From NCBI RefSeq assembly GCF_004526235.1, contig NZ_CP038159.1, positions 806,001-870,000 on the forward strand: a DNA stretch of 64,000 nucleotides. Reading direction: 5' to 3'. The notes under the pieces are model-generated. The model saw only the letters and a program-made list of their open reading frames with translations, was not told the DNA's origin and searched no databases. Of this stretch, positions 17,570 through 25,655 are shown one piece after another. How positions within the stretch are numbered: the first letter of the stretch is position 1; each line of letters begins with the position of its first letter. Origin of the DNA: Sphingobacterium sp. CZ-2. Lineage in GTDB: Bacteria; Bacteroidota; Bacteroidia; Sphingobacteriales; Sphingobacteriaceae. The position numbers and the translations under genes are program-made.

Positions 17570-18811
17570 ATGAACATTATAAAATTTATTACAGCTGGAT
17601 CTGTTGACGATGGAAAAAGCACCTTAATCGGGAGATTGCTCTATGATACGAATTCCATATTGGATGACCAGTTGGAGGCCATAAAACGGGCTAATAGAAA
17701 AAATGACGATGGAACTGTAGATCTTGCCATATTGACCGATGGGCTCAAGGCAGAACGTGAACAGGGAATTACCATCGATGTAGCTTACAAGTATTTCCAA
17801 ACCGAAAAAAGGAAGTTTATCATAGCCGACGCGCCCGGGCATATACAGTATACCCGAAACATGGTAACCGGTGCATCCAATTCTGATCTGATCATTATTT
17901 TGATCGATGCGAGGAAAGGGGTTATCGAACAAACCAAAAGACATTCATTTTTAGCCAAATTATTAGGGCTAAAAAAGGTATTGGTTTGTATCAATAAAAT
18001 GGATATGATGGATTATGAATTGGCTGTATATGAGAATATTAAAACGGATTACCTTCGTTTAGCTGAAAACCTCGAGTTAAAAGATGTAGACTTTATTCCG
18101 GTATCAGCCTTAAAAGGTGATAATATTGTTTCAAAATCGAATGAAATGAGTTGGTATTCAGGACCCTCCTTATTGGAATATCTTGAAAATGTGGAAATTG
18201 ATAGTTCGGAAAATAAAGGCTGGCGATTGCCTGTACAATGGGTAATCAGACCACAAAGCGCTGATTTACATGATTATAGGGGATATGCTGGTAAAGTGCT
18301 AGGAGAGGGGCTGAAGATAGGAGAAGAGGTTGTAATCCTTCCAAGCGGACAACGATCTAGGGTTTCAGCCATAGAATTCGACCAGAAACCATTAGATATC
18401 GCTGAGAATGGTGCATCTGTAATTTTGCATTTGGAGGATGAATTGGATATTTCCAGGGGTGATTTTATAGTTAGTGCAGCATATCCAGCAAGATCCGAAA
18501 AAATAGTAGAGGCGAATTTGGCTTGGTTTGAAAATCAAGCTTTGGAAATTGGTCAAATCTATCTTTTACAAAATCACAGTAAACTGACCAAAATTAAGGT
18601 AGCTGAAATTGAGTATAAATACGATGTGCACAATCAGGAAAAAATTGTTGGAGAGAATATCGGTTTGAATGATATTGCCAAAGTGAAAATTAAAGCAGCG
18701 GAGAATATCATCTTTGATGACCAACTGGATTTTCCTGAAAATTCAAGGGGTATATTAATAGATCCTAGAAGCAACTTAACGGTAGCAGCAGTGATATTAC
18801 ATTCAGCCTAA
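17570..18811 (+). CDS. Sulfate adenylyltransferase GTPase subunit CysN
   Basis: EF-Tu-like GTPase that drives APS synthesis by CysD. The 413-residue protein has G1 GSVDDGKST, G3 DAPGH and G4 NKMD, followed by beta-barrel domains. It ends without the CysC (APS kinase) fusion of NodQ-type proteins, in line with direct use of APS by the reductase. It is the last gene of the operon. A weak G-U-rich hairpin follows at about 18838-18865, not convincing as a terminator. Confidence 0.96.
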   Translation: MNIIKFITAGSVDDGKSTLIGRLLYDTNSILDDQLEAIKRANRKNDDGTVDLAILTDGLKAEREQGITIDVAYKYFQTEKRKFIIADAPGHIQYTRNMVTGASNSDLIIILIDARKGVIEQTKRHSFLAKLLGLKKVLVCINKMDMMDYELAVYENIKTDYLRLAENLELKDVDFIPVSALKGDNIVSKSNEMSWYSGPSLLEYLENVEIDSSENKGWRLPVQWVIRPQSADLHDYRGYAGKVLGEGLKIGEEVVILPSGQRSRVSAIEFDQKPLDIAENGASVILHLEDELDISRGDFIVSAAYPARSEKIVEANLAWFENQALEIGQIYLLQNHSKLTKIKVAEIEYKYDVHNQEKIVGENIGLNDIAKVKIKAAENIIFDDQLDFPENSRGILIDPRSNLTVAAVILHSA

Positions 18812-18936
18812 TCGGATACATTATATTTTAAAACAACGCAAGGATTCTCTATAAGGGGAGTCTTTGTAATATTCTATTTAACATAATATAAATTATAGGA
18901 TTACTATAAGTAAAATTTAAATAATTAGTAGTTGCC

Positions 18937-19338
18937 TTAAATTAATACTATTGATTGAAGTTCTTTTGCAAGCTTGTGTAAGCCATCTTCAATTTTTTTA
19001 AGCTGTGGTTGTCGTGGTTTTTTTAAACCTGATGAATAATGTTGTAACTGACGCTGATTAATGCCTGTTATTTTTTCGAGTGCAGCATTGGTAAAGATTC
19101 CTTTGTAATAGTTAAGAAAACTTTCAGCATCGAAATGATAGACAATATTATAATCACCTTTTAATACGTTTGGAATATTTTCTGCAGTATTATACTCTTT
19201 TAACAGTTCAATACTATCAAGGATGGATTGTTTTGTCTCTTCAACTGTATTTCCTGTCCCATAAACTCCTTTAATTCTCTCTGCATACGCTCCAAACATT
19301 TCTTCTCCGCGTTCAATTATAATTTCTAAAGTTTTCAT
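18937..19338 (-). CDS. HicB-family antitoxin, orphan
   Basis: A 133-residue protein. Residues 1-50 match the partial RNase-H-like fold of HicB (GxYAERIKGVYGTGNTVEE region) and 88-120 form a helix-turn-helix similar to Xre (ALEKITGINQRQLQHYSSG). Such proteins usually neutralise the small RNase toxin HicA and repress their own operon. No hicA-like frame of 50-80 codons is seen on either side: 125 bases follow and a gene-free spacer precedes it. It may be a solitary regulator or the remnant of a toxin-antitoxin pair. Confidence 0.8.
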   Translation of the reverse strand: MKTLEIIIERGEEMFGAYAERIKGVYGTGNTVEETKQSILDSIELLKEYNTAENIPNVLKGDYNIVYHFDAESFLNYYKGIFTNAALEKITGINQRQLQHYSSGLKKPRQPQLKKIEDGLHKLAKELQSIVLI

Positions 19339-19732
19339 ATCCTTTAATTTTAAGAAATCATCCTTGGGATCATTCAGTCTTAAATTTACCCATAAAATTC
19401 CATCAAAAAGATTATTATATTTACTTGTCTCAGCAAATTCTGAATATCAACGTATATTATCTATTTCCTAAGCCTGCTTTCTAACCTAACACTTCAAAAT
19501 ATGTTTGATTTAGGGTTAGAATCGTACTTTAAGCATGTTTAAACCAAGATTAAAGCAAGTAATAAATATATAAAGCATACATTTTACTTACTTTCAGTAT
19601 GCTTTCAGTATACTATTACTTCGAAGCCAAACATAAAAGCTAATCCACGAAAATGATTATTAGTTTTATTTTTACTTAAAGATAATTTTCCAAAGGATTT
19701 AATTGGAACTATTTAAAAAACTATTTATGCCC
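19339..19732. other. Gene-free spacer with 11-bp phased repeats
   Basis: No coding frame is credible here. From left to right it holds TTTCCTAAGCCT (19464-19475), AATATG (19498-19503), GAATCGTA (19519-19526), and then three consecutive 11-mers of the form TTAAAGCAAGT (19528-19560). After a gap come three 11-mers of roughly the reverse-complement type (19586-19618; the best matches 9 of 11). A 9-bp inverted repeat AAAGCATAC/GTATGCTTT lies within. A related spacer occurs at 48324-48540. Confidence 0.7.
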
Positions 19733-20218
19733 ATGAATAACTTTTACAAAAACATAAGATTAAGACCAACAGAATCCTCAGATCTAGAAACCTTATTTCA
19801 ATTCCAACTGGATCAAGAAGCTCGGCATTTAGCGGCATTTATGTCAAAAGATTCTAAGAACAAATCCGCATATCTTAATAAATACACTAAAATATTAGCA
19901 GATCCTTCCACCAACAACCAAACGATCTTGATTGACAATGAAATCGTAGGAAGCATTTCCAAATTTATCCTCGAATCAGATGCAGAAATCACCTATTGGA
20001 TTGACAGAAAATTTTGGGGACAAGGAATTGCTTCAAAAGCATTGGAAAATTTCCTTGACATTGAAAAAACAAGACCATTATATGGACGTACTGCATTTGA
20101 TAACCTAGGCTCACAAAAGGTCCTGGAAAACTGTGGATTTATAAAAATCGGTTCAGATAAAGGATTTTCAACGATCAGACAAATCGAAATTGAAGAATAT
20201 ATTTACAAGAAAATTTAA
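19733..20218 (+). CDS. GNAT-family N-acetyltransferase
   Basis: A roughly 161-residue acetyltransferase of the RimJ/RimL-like GNAT type. It begins with IRLRPTESSDLETLF, has the central ITYWIDRKFWGQGIASKAL acetyl-CoA loop (Q/RxxGxG/A type) and ends with a FDNLGSQKVLENCGFI helix, the usual order. ATG codons occur at 19727 and 19733; the second is closer to the domain. Substrate unknown; it stands alone after a long spacer and converges on the next gene 11 bases away. Confidence 0.85.
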   Translation: MNNFYKNIRLRPTESSDLETLFQFQLDQEARHLAAFMSKDSKNKSAYLNKYTKILADPSTNNQTILIDNEIVGSISKFILESDAEITYWIDRKFWGQGIASKALENFLDIEKTRPLYGRTAFDNLGSQKVLENCGFIKIGSDKGFSTIRQIEIEEYIYKKI

Positions 20219-20229
20219 TCAGAAACAGC

Positions 20230-21570
20230 TTATAACTTCAAATCAATCCTGGCCGGGAATAATCTTTCTGGATCTGCAAAAATCGCACAGCTCGCTATAA
20301 TATTCGCCTCTGAAAGCTGCAATTTTTTATTTTGTACAAGTTTTCCCTGATAATATACCTTGATCTTTTTAGACAAATCAACCATGTCCTCCGCTAGATA
20401 GATACTGATTTCTCCCGAATCGACTGGTTTGCTTTTGACACTCATTTTATCCTTCAAACTTGTTTCTAAATAGATGGCATTATCCTTTTTATCTACCCTA
20501 AATTTAAATGATGCCCGATCAAATTCATCCGCCTCTGAAATATTCAAGGGTTTCCGCACAAAAACGTTATAAAAACTTCTACGATATCGGCCATCCATCG
20601 GAAACAGTATCCATTCATAATCTATTGGACGTGGCTTTCTAGAATAATTTACCAACCAAGGTGTAGTTACACGATAATCAATACTATGACCTTTTCCTTC
20701 TTGCAGATTGATTTTATGGATAAAATCTCCTGGATACATCTTACTTAAGCTATCGAATTGCTGCTTAGCCGCTAATGTCAGTTTATTCCTTCCAAAACCC
20801 GTATCCTTTTCCCCAGTTTCCAACGAAAAGGCGATATGCCTAAAATTTAATGGTGGCGCATTTTCTAGAGGCTCCCCTCCTGCCATTGGCCCTGCTCCTG
20901 CTAGATAATCCGCATAAAATGCCGCCAAGCGTTGGCTTCCATATCCTCCTTCCGAAATACCCATTACATAGAGTTTATTTGGGTTAAAGGTATTATCTAT
21001 CATTGCCAATCGAAATAACTTTTCCCAGGCATATTGCTTGGATTTAAACCACCAGCGGTATCTTTTCTCATTGGGAATCTGGGGAATAAAATAAACAGAG
21101 GGACCGTCCTGATAAACTAAACTCCATTTTAGCGTAGCGAGGAACTCCGAAGATTTTGGCCCTGAACCATGGGTATTTAGGAACAATGGATAACCTCCCG
21201 CAGGTTTTTCCTGTTTCTTGAAATAATAGAAAGGCATGGGGTTCTCTTCAATCATTTTCCAAGAATATATCGGATAATCATATTTCTCTTTTGGGGCTTC
21301 CGATGAAACTATCGGTAACTGCTCAAAAGTGGTATTTGCATTTTTCCAAAGTTCCCAAATCCTTTCTTTAGCTGAAGCAACCTGGTTTATCGGAAGCTTT
21401 TTTCCCTTCTGGTAAGCATAATCTCCAGATTTTTCATAATCCTTGATCCTAGCCCTGAAATATTCCACTATACTGCTATCCCCATTCGCAGCAAAAGACG
21501 TAATTGGTAATAAGGTGATTGGTAACAGCAATAATAAATAATGAAAAAATAATCGCGAAACTGATTTCAT
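20230..21570 (-). CDS. Secreted alpha/beta hydrolase
   Basis: A 446-residue exported protein with a signal peptide (1-28, ending SFAA). The core has an alpha/beta-hydrolase layout: FLNTHGSG as the oxyanion strand, VMGISEGGYGSQR as the nucleophile elbow (GxSxG, Ser in GISEG) and KGHSIDY as a probable catalytic His. A C-terminal beta-rich part (about 330-446) is separate. The family includes esterases and peptidase-like enzymes; substrate cannot be told. It is 96 bases downstream of the M60 peptidase gene on the same strand, separated by a terminator. Confidence 0.78.
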   Translation of the reverse strand: MKSVSRLFFHYLLLLLPITLLPITSFAANGDSSIVEYFRARIKDYEKSGDYAYQKGKKLPINQVASAKERIWELWKNANTTFEQLPIVSSEAPKEKYDYPIYSWKMIEENPMPFYYFKKQEKPAGGYPLFLNTHGSGPKSSEFLATLKWSLVYQDGPSVYFIPQIPNEKRYRWWFKSKQYAWEKLFRLAMIDNTFNPNKLYVMGISEGGYGSQRLAAFYADYLAGAGPMAGGEPLENAPPLNFRHIAFSLETGEKDTGFGRNKLTLAAKQQFDSLSKMYPGDFIHKINLQEGKGHSIDYRVTTPWLVNYSRKPRPIDYEWILFPMDGRYRRSFYNVFVRKPLNISEADEFDRASFKFRVDKKDNAIYLETSLKDKMSVKSKPVDSGEISIYLAEDMVDLSKKIKVYYQGKLVQNKKLQLSEANIIASCAIFADPERLFPARIDLKL

Positions 21571-21620
21571 GCAGCTTTAAGTTAAAGTGGTATTAAAAAT
21601 AATGTGGTATTAATGGCTTT

Positions 21621-21658
21621 AATTTAAAAAAAAATAGCTTGTCAAAAAACAAGCTATT
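21621..21658 (-). terminator. Terminator after the M60 peptidase gene
   Basis: A 10-bp perfect stem (21633-21642 with 21649-21658) with a 6-base loop, followed on the minus strand by nine Ts. It lies just past the stop codon of the intact M60 gene. Confidence 0.88.
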
Positions 21659-21666
21659 CTTATATT

Positions 21667-23271
21667 TTAAAATTTATCGCTTAACGTACTGATATCTAAA
21701 CTAGGTTTTTTATAGTTCATCGCCTTAATGGCTTTCTTGCATTCATCAACCATTTCTTGCGTCATATTATAATTATATTTTCCATAATCATCATATTCCA
21801 TAGTACCTACATAAAAGAAGCCATATTTATCAAAGAATTCGGTCAGGTCAGTTTTGGAAACTTCACAGGCTGTTTTCACGAAATTCAGTTGATGTACAGC
21901 TGGATTACGTTCCATTGGAGCTCCTGCCCTGCCCCAATTTGCCTGGATTCGCTGCCTGTTCGGGGTATTGTTTTTATTCTGATTACGGAAAGCCTCAAAA
22001 AGATCAGGATAAAAGTCAGGATTATTACCAGCCCCTTCAAAATACAACTGCAATTGCCAGAATGGAACCAATCTATTAAATACATCAGGATCCTGCAGGA
22101 AGGAAATCTTTTTATCGATGATATTGGTCTTTGCCAAATTGAAATTGTTCTGTCCCAATATCCGGGATTTATTTCCGAAGGAACGCATCACATATAAGGA
22201 AAATAGGTTATTACTCACTTCACCCAAACCTCCCCAATTGAACATGGGTCTGGTTTGGTGCACATGCCCTACTTCATGGCTGAATCCCCAACATGGATCC
22301 CCTTTGATCACCGATGCCGGATTTACCACCATCCCCATGGCATATCCCTTCTTATCACCCATATAAGCTACCCCATCCCCATCACGGAACATGTAATAGT
22401 TATAGTTTACCCGAGCCAGGATTTTATTTTCCGGCACTCGGTTGTGTTTGATCAGTCCCATGATCCGGTGTTGGCGATATACCAGGGAATCATAATTACT
22501 GATCAGCTCTACCCCTTTACCTGCCGCATATTTTTTAAGGGATTCCACCGGATAAGCAATCTGAATATGCTTTCCTTTGGCATCCAGAATAGGAAATACC
22601 GCTTGGGATAACATGCGGTCCCAATCTGCATCCTTATGTTTATTGATATCAAAATATCCGTTTACCTGTCCAGTAAGGAAATTGACTGTAATCGGTTTTT
22701 CTTTTTCAGGTTCATAGGAGAAATAACTGATGTAGGCCAAACTTCCAAAATCCTTTAATTCGATGATATTGACACCATTTTTCAACTCAAATTCCTTCTT
22801 CTCGATTCCCCATCCTTTCGGATCTTTGGTAGGTTCTTCCGGATTGGGAGCTTTTCGCATCCAATTGGGAACCAATAACTTCACATCTTTACCTTCCTCA
22901 ATTCCATCTACGATGATGATATGTTTACCTTTTGGAAGATAAACACCCGTAACATTCTCATATTTACTATATCCATCGCCAATGCTCAACATATTTCCCA
23001 GAACATTTGGGGATAAATAGGCCTTATAACTTGCCAATTTATATTGGTTATCGTTTTTACCATTCAATAAGTCCAATGCCAGTTGTTTTAAAGCTGGATC
23101 CTTTAATTGTTCAATCTGTTTTTTCTTGATGCCTGGCTTAAGTTTGGTCGCCATGGCATCCTGGAAAATAGATAGGTTCTCATAGGCGTCCTTAAAATCT
23201 TGGGCGCTTTGTCCCAAAGCAGAACCGGTCAACAAACAGGAAATGGCTAAGGTCAAAAAGGTTTTATTCAT
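21667..23271 (-). CDS. Secreted M60-family (enhancin-like) metallopeptidase
   Basis: A 534-residue exported zinc peptidase. The start MNKTFL gives a good signal peptide ending SALGQ; a start four codons earlier is possible. The zinc site is HEVGH (H332, E333, H336) with a probable third ligand at E350 in GLGEVSN, giving HExxH-x13-E as in M60. Upstream (about 95-200) is a beta-rich accessory region. M60 enzymes cut mucin-type glycoproteins in host-associated species; the target here is unknown. The gene diverges from blaI, and its first 60% has been copied to 24471-25063. Confidence 0.88.
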   Translation of the reverse strand: MNKTFLTLAISCLLTGSALGQSAQDFKDAYENLSIFQDAMATKLKPGIKKKQIEQLKDPALKQLALDLLNGKNDNQYKLASYKAYLSPNVLGNMLSIGDGYSKYENVTGVYLPKGKHIIIVDGIEEGKDVKLLVPNWMRKAPNPEEPTKDPKGWGIEKKEFELKNGVNIIELKDFGSLAYISYFSYEPEKEKPITVNFLTGQVNGYFDINKHKDADWDRMLSQAVFPILDAKGKHIQIAYPVESLKKYAAGKGVELISNYDSLVYRQHRIMGLIKHNRVPENKILARVNYNYYMFRDGDGVAYMGDKKGYAMGMVVNPASVIKGDPCWGFSHEVGHVHQTRPMFNWGGLGEVSNNLFSLYVMRSFGNKSRILGQNNFNLAKTNIIDKKISFLQDPDVFNRLVPFWQLQLYFEGAGNNPDFYPDLFEAFRNQNKNNTPNRQRIQANWGRAGAPMERNPAVHQLNFVKTACEVSKTDLTEFFDKYGFFYVGTMEYDDYGKYNYNMTQEMVDECKKAIKAMNYKKPSLDISTLSDKF

Positions 23272-23435
23272 AATAAAATTCATAATGTTTGAACCTAATA
23301 TAAGTATTAGATTTCGATAAAAACCCGTTTTTAAGGGGTTGAAAGGGATGCTAAGGGCATATTATGCTAATCAATCGATTGCTTAGATTGTAATATTTAT
23401 GTGATTTGGCTATGCCATTAAAATTTGATAAAAAG

Positions 23436-23470
23436 TTTGGAATTCTAATTTTAATATCTACATTTGTAGA
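23436..23470 (+). promoter_or_regulatory. blaI promoter with BlaI-type operator (copy 1)
   Basis: TTTG (23436-23439), a 19-base spacer and TACATTTG (23459-23466) form a canonical promoter. A perfect 14-bp palindrome, TCTACATTTGTAGA (23457-23470), lies on the -7 box. TACA-N2-TGTA resembles the core of known BlaI/MecI operators, so the repressor would block its own promoter. A half-site-like TTGTAGAC follows at 23483-23490. Confidence 0.8.
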
Positions 23471-23491
23471 GTAACATAAACAATTGTAGAC

Positions 23492-23863
23492 ATGAGCCTT
23501 TCAAAATCCGAAGAACAAGTAATGGAAATCATCTGGAACCTAGAAAAAGCCTTTATGAAAGAAATTATGGATCAGTTCGAACCTCCTCTTCCGTCCAATT
23601 CTACGGTATTGACCTTATTGAAAAGGATGCAGGAGAAAGGATTTGTAGGTTATAAGATGTTGGGAAATTCTCGGCAGTACTATCCCTTGATCGACAAGGA
23701 AGCGTATTTTGGGAAACAGGTAAACAGTATGATCAAGGATTTTTTCGGAAATTCTCCTTTGCAATTTGCCTCCTTTTTTACCAAATCAAGTGATCTGAAT
23801 GAAGAACAGTTGCAAGAACTGAAACGAATGATCGATTCGGAAATAGAAAAGAAAAAATCATGA
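23492..23863 (+). CDS. BlaI/MecI-type repressor (copy 1)
   Basis: A 123-residue winged-helix repressor: helix-turn-helix residues about 8-70, with SNSTVLTLLKRMQEKGFV as recognition and wing, and a C-terminal dimer helix. BlaI proteins are inactivated by cleavage triggered by the membrane sensor peptidase encoded next. The stop overlaps the M56 ATG (ATGA). An identical gene is at 25284. This copy is followed by a truncated M56 gene, so it would be expressed with a broken sensor. Confidence 0.93.
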   Translation: MSLSKSEEQVMEIIWNLEKAFMKEIMDQFEPPLPSNSTVLTLLKRMQEKGFVGYKMLGNSRQYYPLIDKEAYFGKQVNSMIKDFFGNSPLQFASFFTKSSDLNEEQLQELKRMIDSEIEKKKS

Positions 23864-24477
23864 TGGCTTATATTATAAATTATCTGCTTTGCTCTGCCTG
23901 TTTGTATTTCCCATATAAACTATGGTTTGAAAACATGAATTATCATGTAGCGAAGAGAATATACCTCATCGCCTGTATCCTATTTCCCTTTGTAATTCCT
24001 TTCCTAAGTTTTTCCGTGATGGATGCACCGGAATTGCTTCATCAGATTCCAAATATACAGCAGACTGTTATTAACCAAGGGTCAGTTGGACCTTCCATTC
24101 TTACCGAACCGAACTTAGTTGAGCAGGAAAAGATTGATTGGGTTTTTGTGCTTGTCATCCTTGGGATAGGTATATCGGTTTTGTTATTGATCAGGTTTCT
24201 CAAAAACCTCCTTCAATTATACAGATTGATTAGAAGAAATAAAGGAATTCCGCAATCAAATTTTACCTTGATTGTATTAAACGGGAAAAACGATCCTTTC
24301 AGCTTTTTCAAGTATGTATTTGTTTCTAAGAAAGATTATGGAAAGGATATTTCGAAAATGGTCTTAGATCATGAATTAGCGCATGTCAGACAGGTTCATA
24401 GTTTAGATGTGTTATTGGCTGAAATCATCTTGATCTTTGCTTATTGGAATCCTTTTAATTGGTTGATCAAAAATTGA
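23860..24477 (+). pseudogene. Truncated M56 (BlaR1-like) sensor peptidase
   Basis: The first 205 residues are identical to the intact protein at 25652, then the frame hits a stop made by the duplication junction (AAA AAT TGA). It retains three hydrophobic segments and HELAH (171-175), but lacks the downstream E212 expected as third zinc ligand, the last membrane helix and the extracytoplasmic sensor part. It is unlikely to be an active peptidase, though a dominant-negative effect is conceivable. Confidence 0.92.
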
Positions 24478-25063
24478 CTGTAATCGGTTTTTCTTTTTCA
24501 GGTTCATAGGAGAAATAACTGATGTAGGCCAAACTTCCAAAATCCTTTAATTCGATGATATTGACACCATTTTTCAACTCAAATTCCTTCTTCTCGATTC
24601 CCCATCCTTTCGGATCTTTGGTAGGTTCTTCCGGATTGGGAGCTTTTCGCATCCAATTGGGAACCAATAACTTCACATCTTTACCTTCCTCAATTCCATC
24701 TACGATGATGATATGTTTACCTTTTGGAAGATAAACACCCGTAACATTCTCATATTTACTATATCCATCGCCAATGCTCAACATATTTCCCAGAACATTT
24801 GGGGATAAATAGGCCTTATAACTTGCCAATTTATATTGGTTATCGTTTTTACCATTCAATAAGTCCAATGCCAGTTGTTTTAAAGCTGGATCCTTTAATT
24901 GTTCAATCTGTTTTTTCTTGATGCCTGGCTTAAGTTTGGTCGCCATGGCATCCTGGAAAATAGATAGGTTCTCATAGGCGTCCTTAAAATCTTGGGCGCT
25001 TTGTCCCAAAGCAGAACCGGTCAACAAACAGGAAATGGCTAAGGTCAAAAAGGTTTTATTCAT
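24467..25063 (-). pseudogene. Truncated M60 peptidase (N-terminal fragment)
   Basis: A copy of the 5' part of the M60 gene, with signal peptide and beta-rich accessory region, cut before the catalytic domain. The frame ends at a TGA formed with M56 sequence at the junction (last residues ITVNF). It retains a full copy of the natural upstream region, so it could still be transcribed and secreted as an inactive fragment of about 198 residues. Confidence 0.92.
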
Positions 25064-25227
25064 AATAAAATTCATAATGTTTGAACCTAATATAAGTATT
25101 AGATTTCGATAAAAACCCGTTTTTAAGGGGTTGAAAGGGATGCTAAGGGCATATTATGCTAATCAATCGATTGCTTAGATTGTAATATTTATGTGATTTG
25201 GCTATGCCATTAAAATTTGATAAAAAG

Positions 25228-25262
25228 TTTGGAATTCTAATTTTAATATCTACATTTGTAGA
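25228..25262 (+). promoter_or_regulatory. blaI promoter/operator (copy 2)
   Basis: Same TTTG-N19-TACATTTG promoter and TCTACATTTGTAGA palindrome (25249-25262) as at 23436, placed by the duplication in front of the complete blaI-M56 pair. Confidence 0.8.
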
Positions 25263-25283
25263 GTAACATAAACAATTGTAGAC

Positions 25284-25655
25284 ATGAGCCTTTCAAAATC
25301 CGAAGAACAAGTAATGGAAATCATCTGGAACCTAGAAAAAGCCTTTATGAAAGAAATTATGGATCAGTTCGAACCTCCTCTTCCGTCCAATTCTACGGTA
25401 TTGACCTTATTGAAAAGGATGCAGGAGAAAGGATTTGTAGGTTATAAGATGTTGGGAAATTCTCGGCAGTACTATCCCTTGATCGACAAGGAAGCGTATT
25501 TTGGGAAACAGGTAAACAGTATGATCAAGGATTTTTTCGGAAATTCTCCTTTGCAATTTGCCTCCTTTTTTACCAAATCAAGTGATCTGAATGAAGAACA
25601 GTTGCAAGAACTGAAACGAATGATCGATTCGGAAATAGAAAAGAAAAAATCATGA
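25284..25655 (+). CDS. BlaI/MecI-type repressor (copy 2)
   Basis: Identical in protein sequence to the gene at 23492 (123 residues, winged helix plus dimer helix). This copy is followed by the intact M56 gene with a 4-base overlap and is presumably the functional ancestral pair. Two repressor genes against one sensor gene could shift the repression balance. Confidence 0.93.
   Translation: MSLSKSEEQVMEIIWNLEKAFMKEIMDQFEPPLPSNSTVLTLLKRMQEKGFVGYKMLGNSRQYYPLIDKEAYFGKQVNSMIKDFFGNSPLQFASFFTKSSDLNEEQLQELKRMIDSEIEKKKS

Larger units (their letters stand above)
22679..24470. repeat. Tandem duplication, copy 1 (1,792 bp)
   Basis: This segment, from inside the M60 gene through blaI into the M56 gene, is repeated directly as 24471-26262. 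Reading both copies I found no base difference, and all encoded proteins are identical. The five bases AAATT occur at 22679, at the junction 24471 and at 26263, so the copy arose, or was assembled, across 5-bp microhomology. No insertion-sequence ends are seen. Confidence 0.95.
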
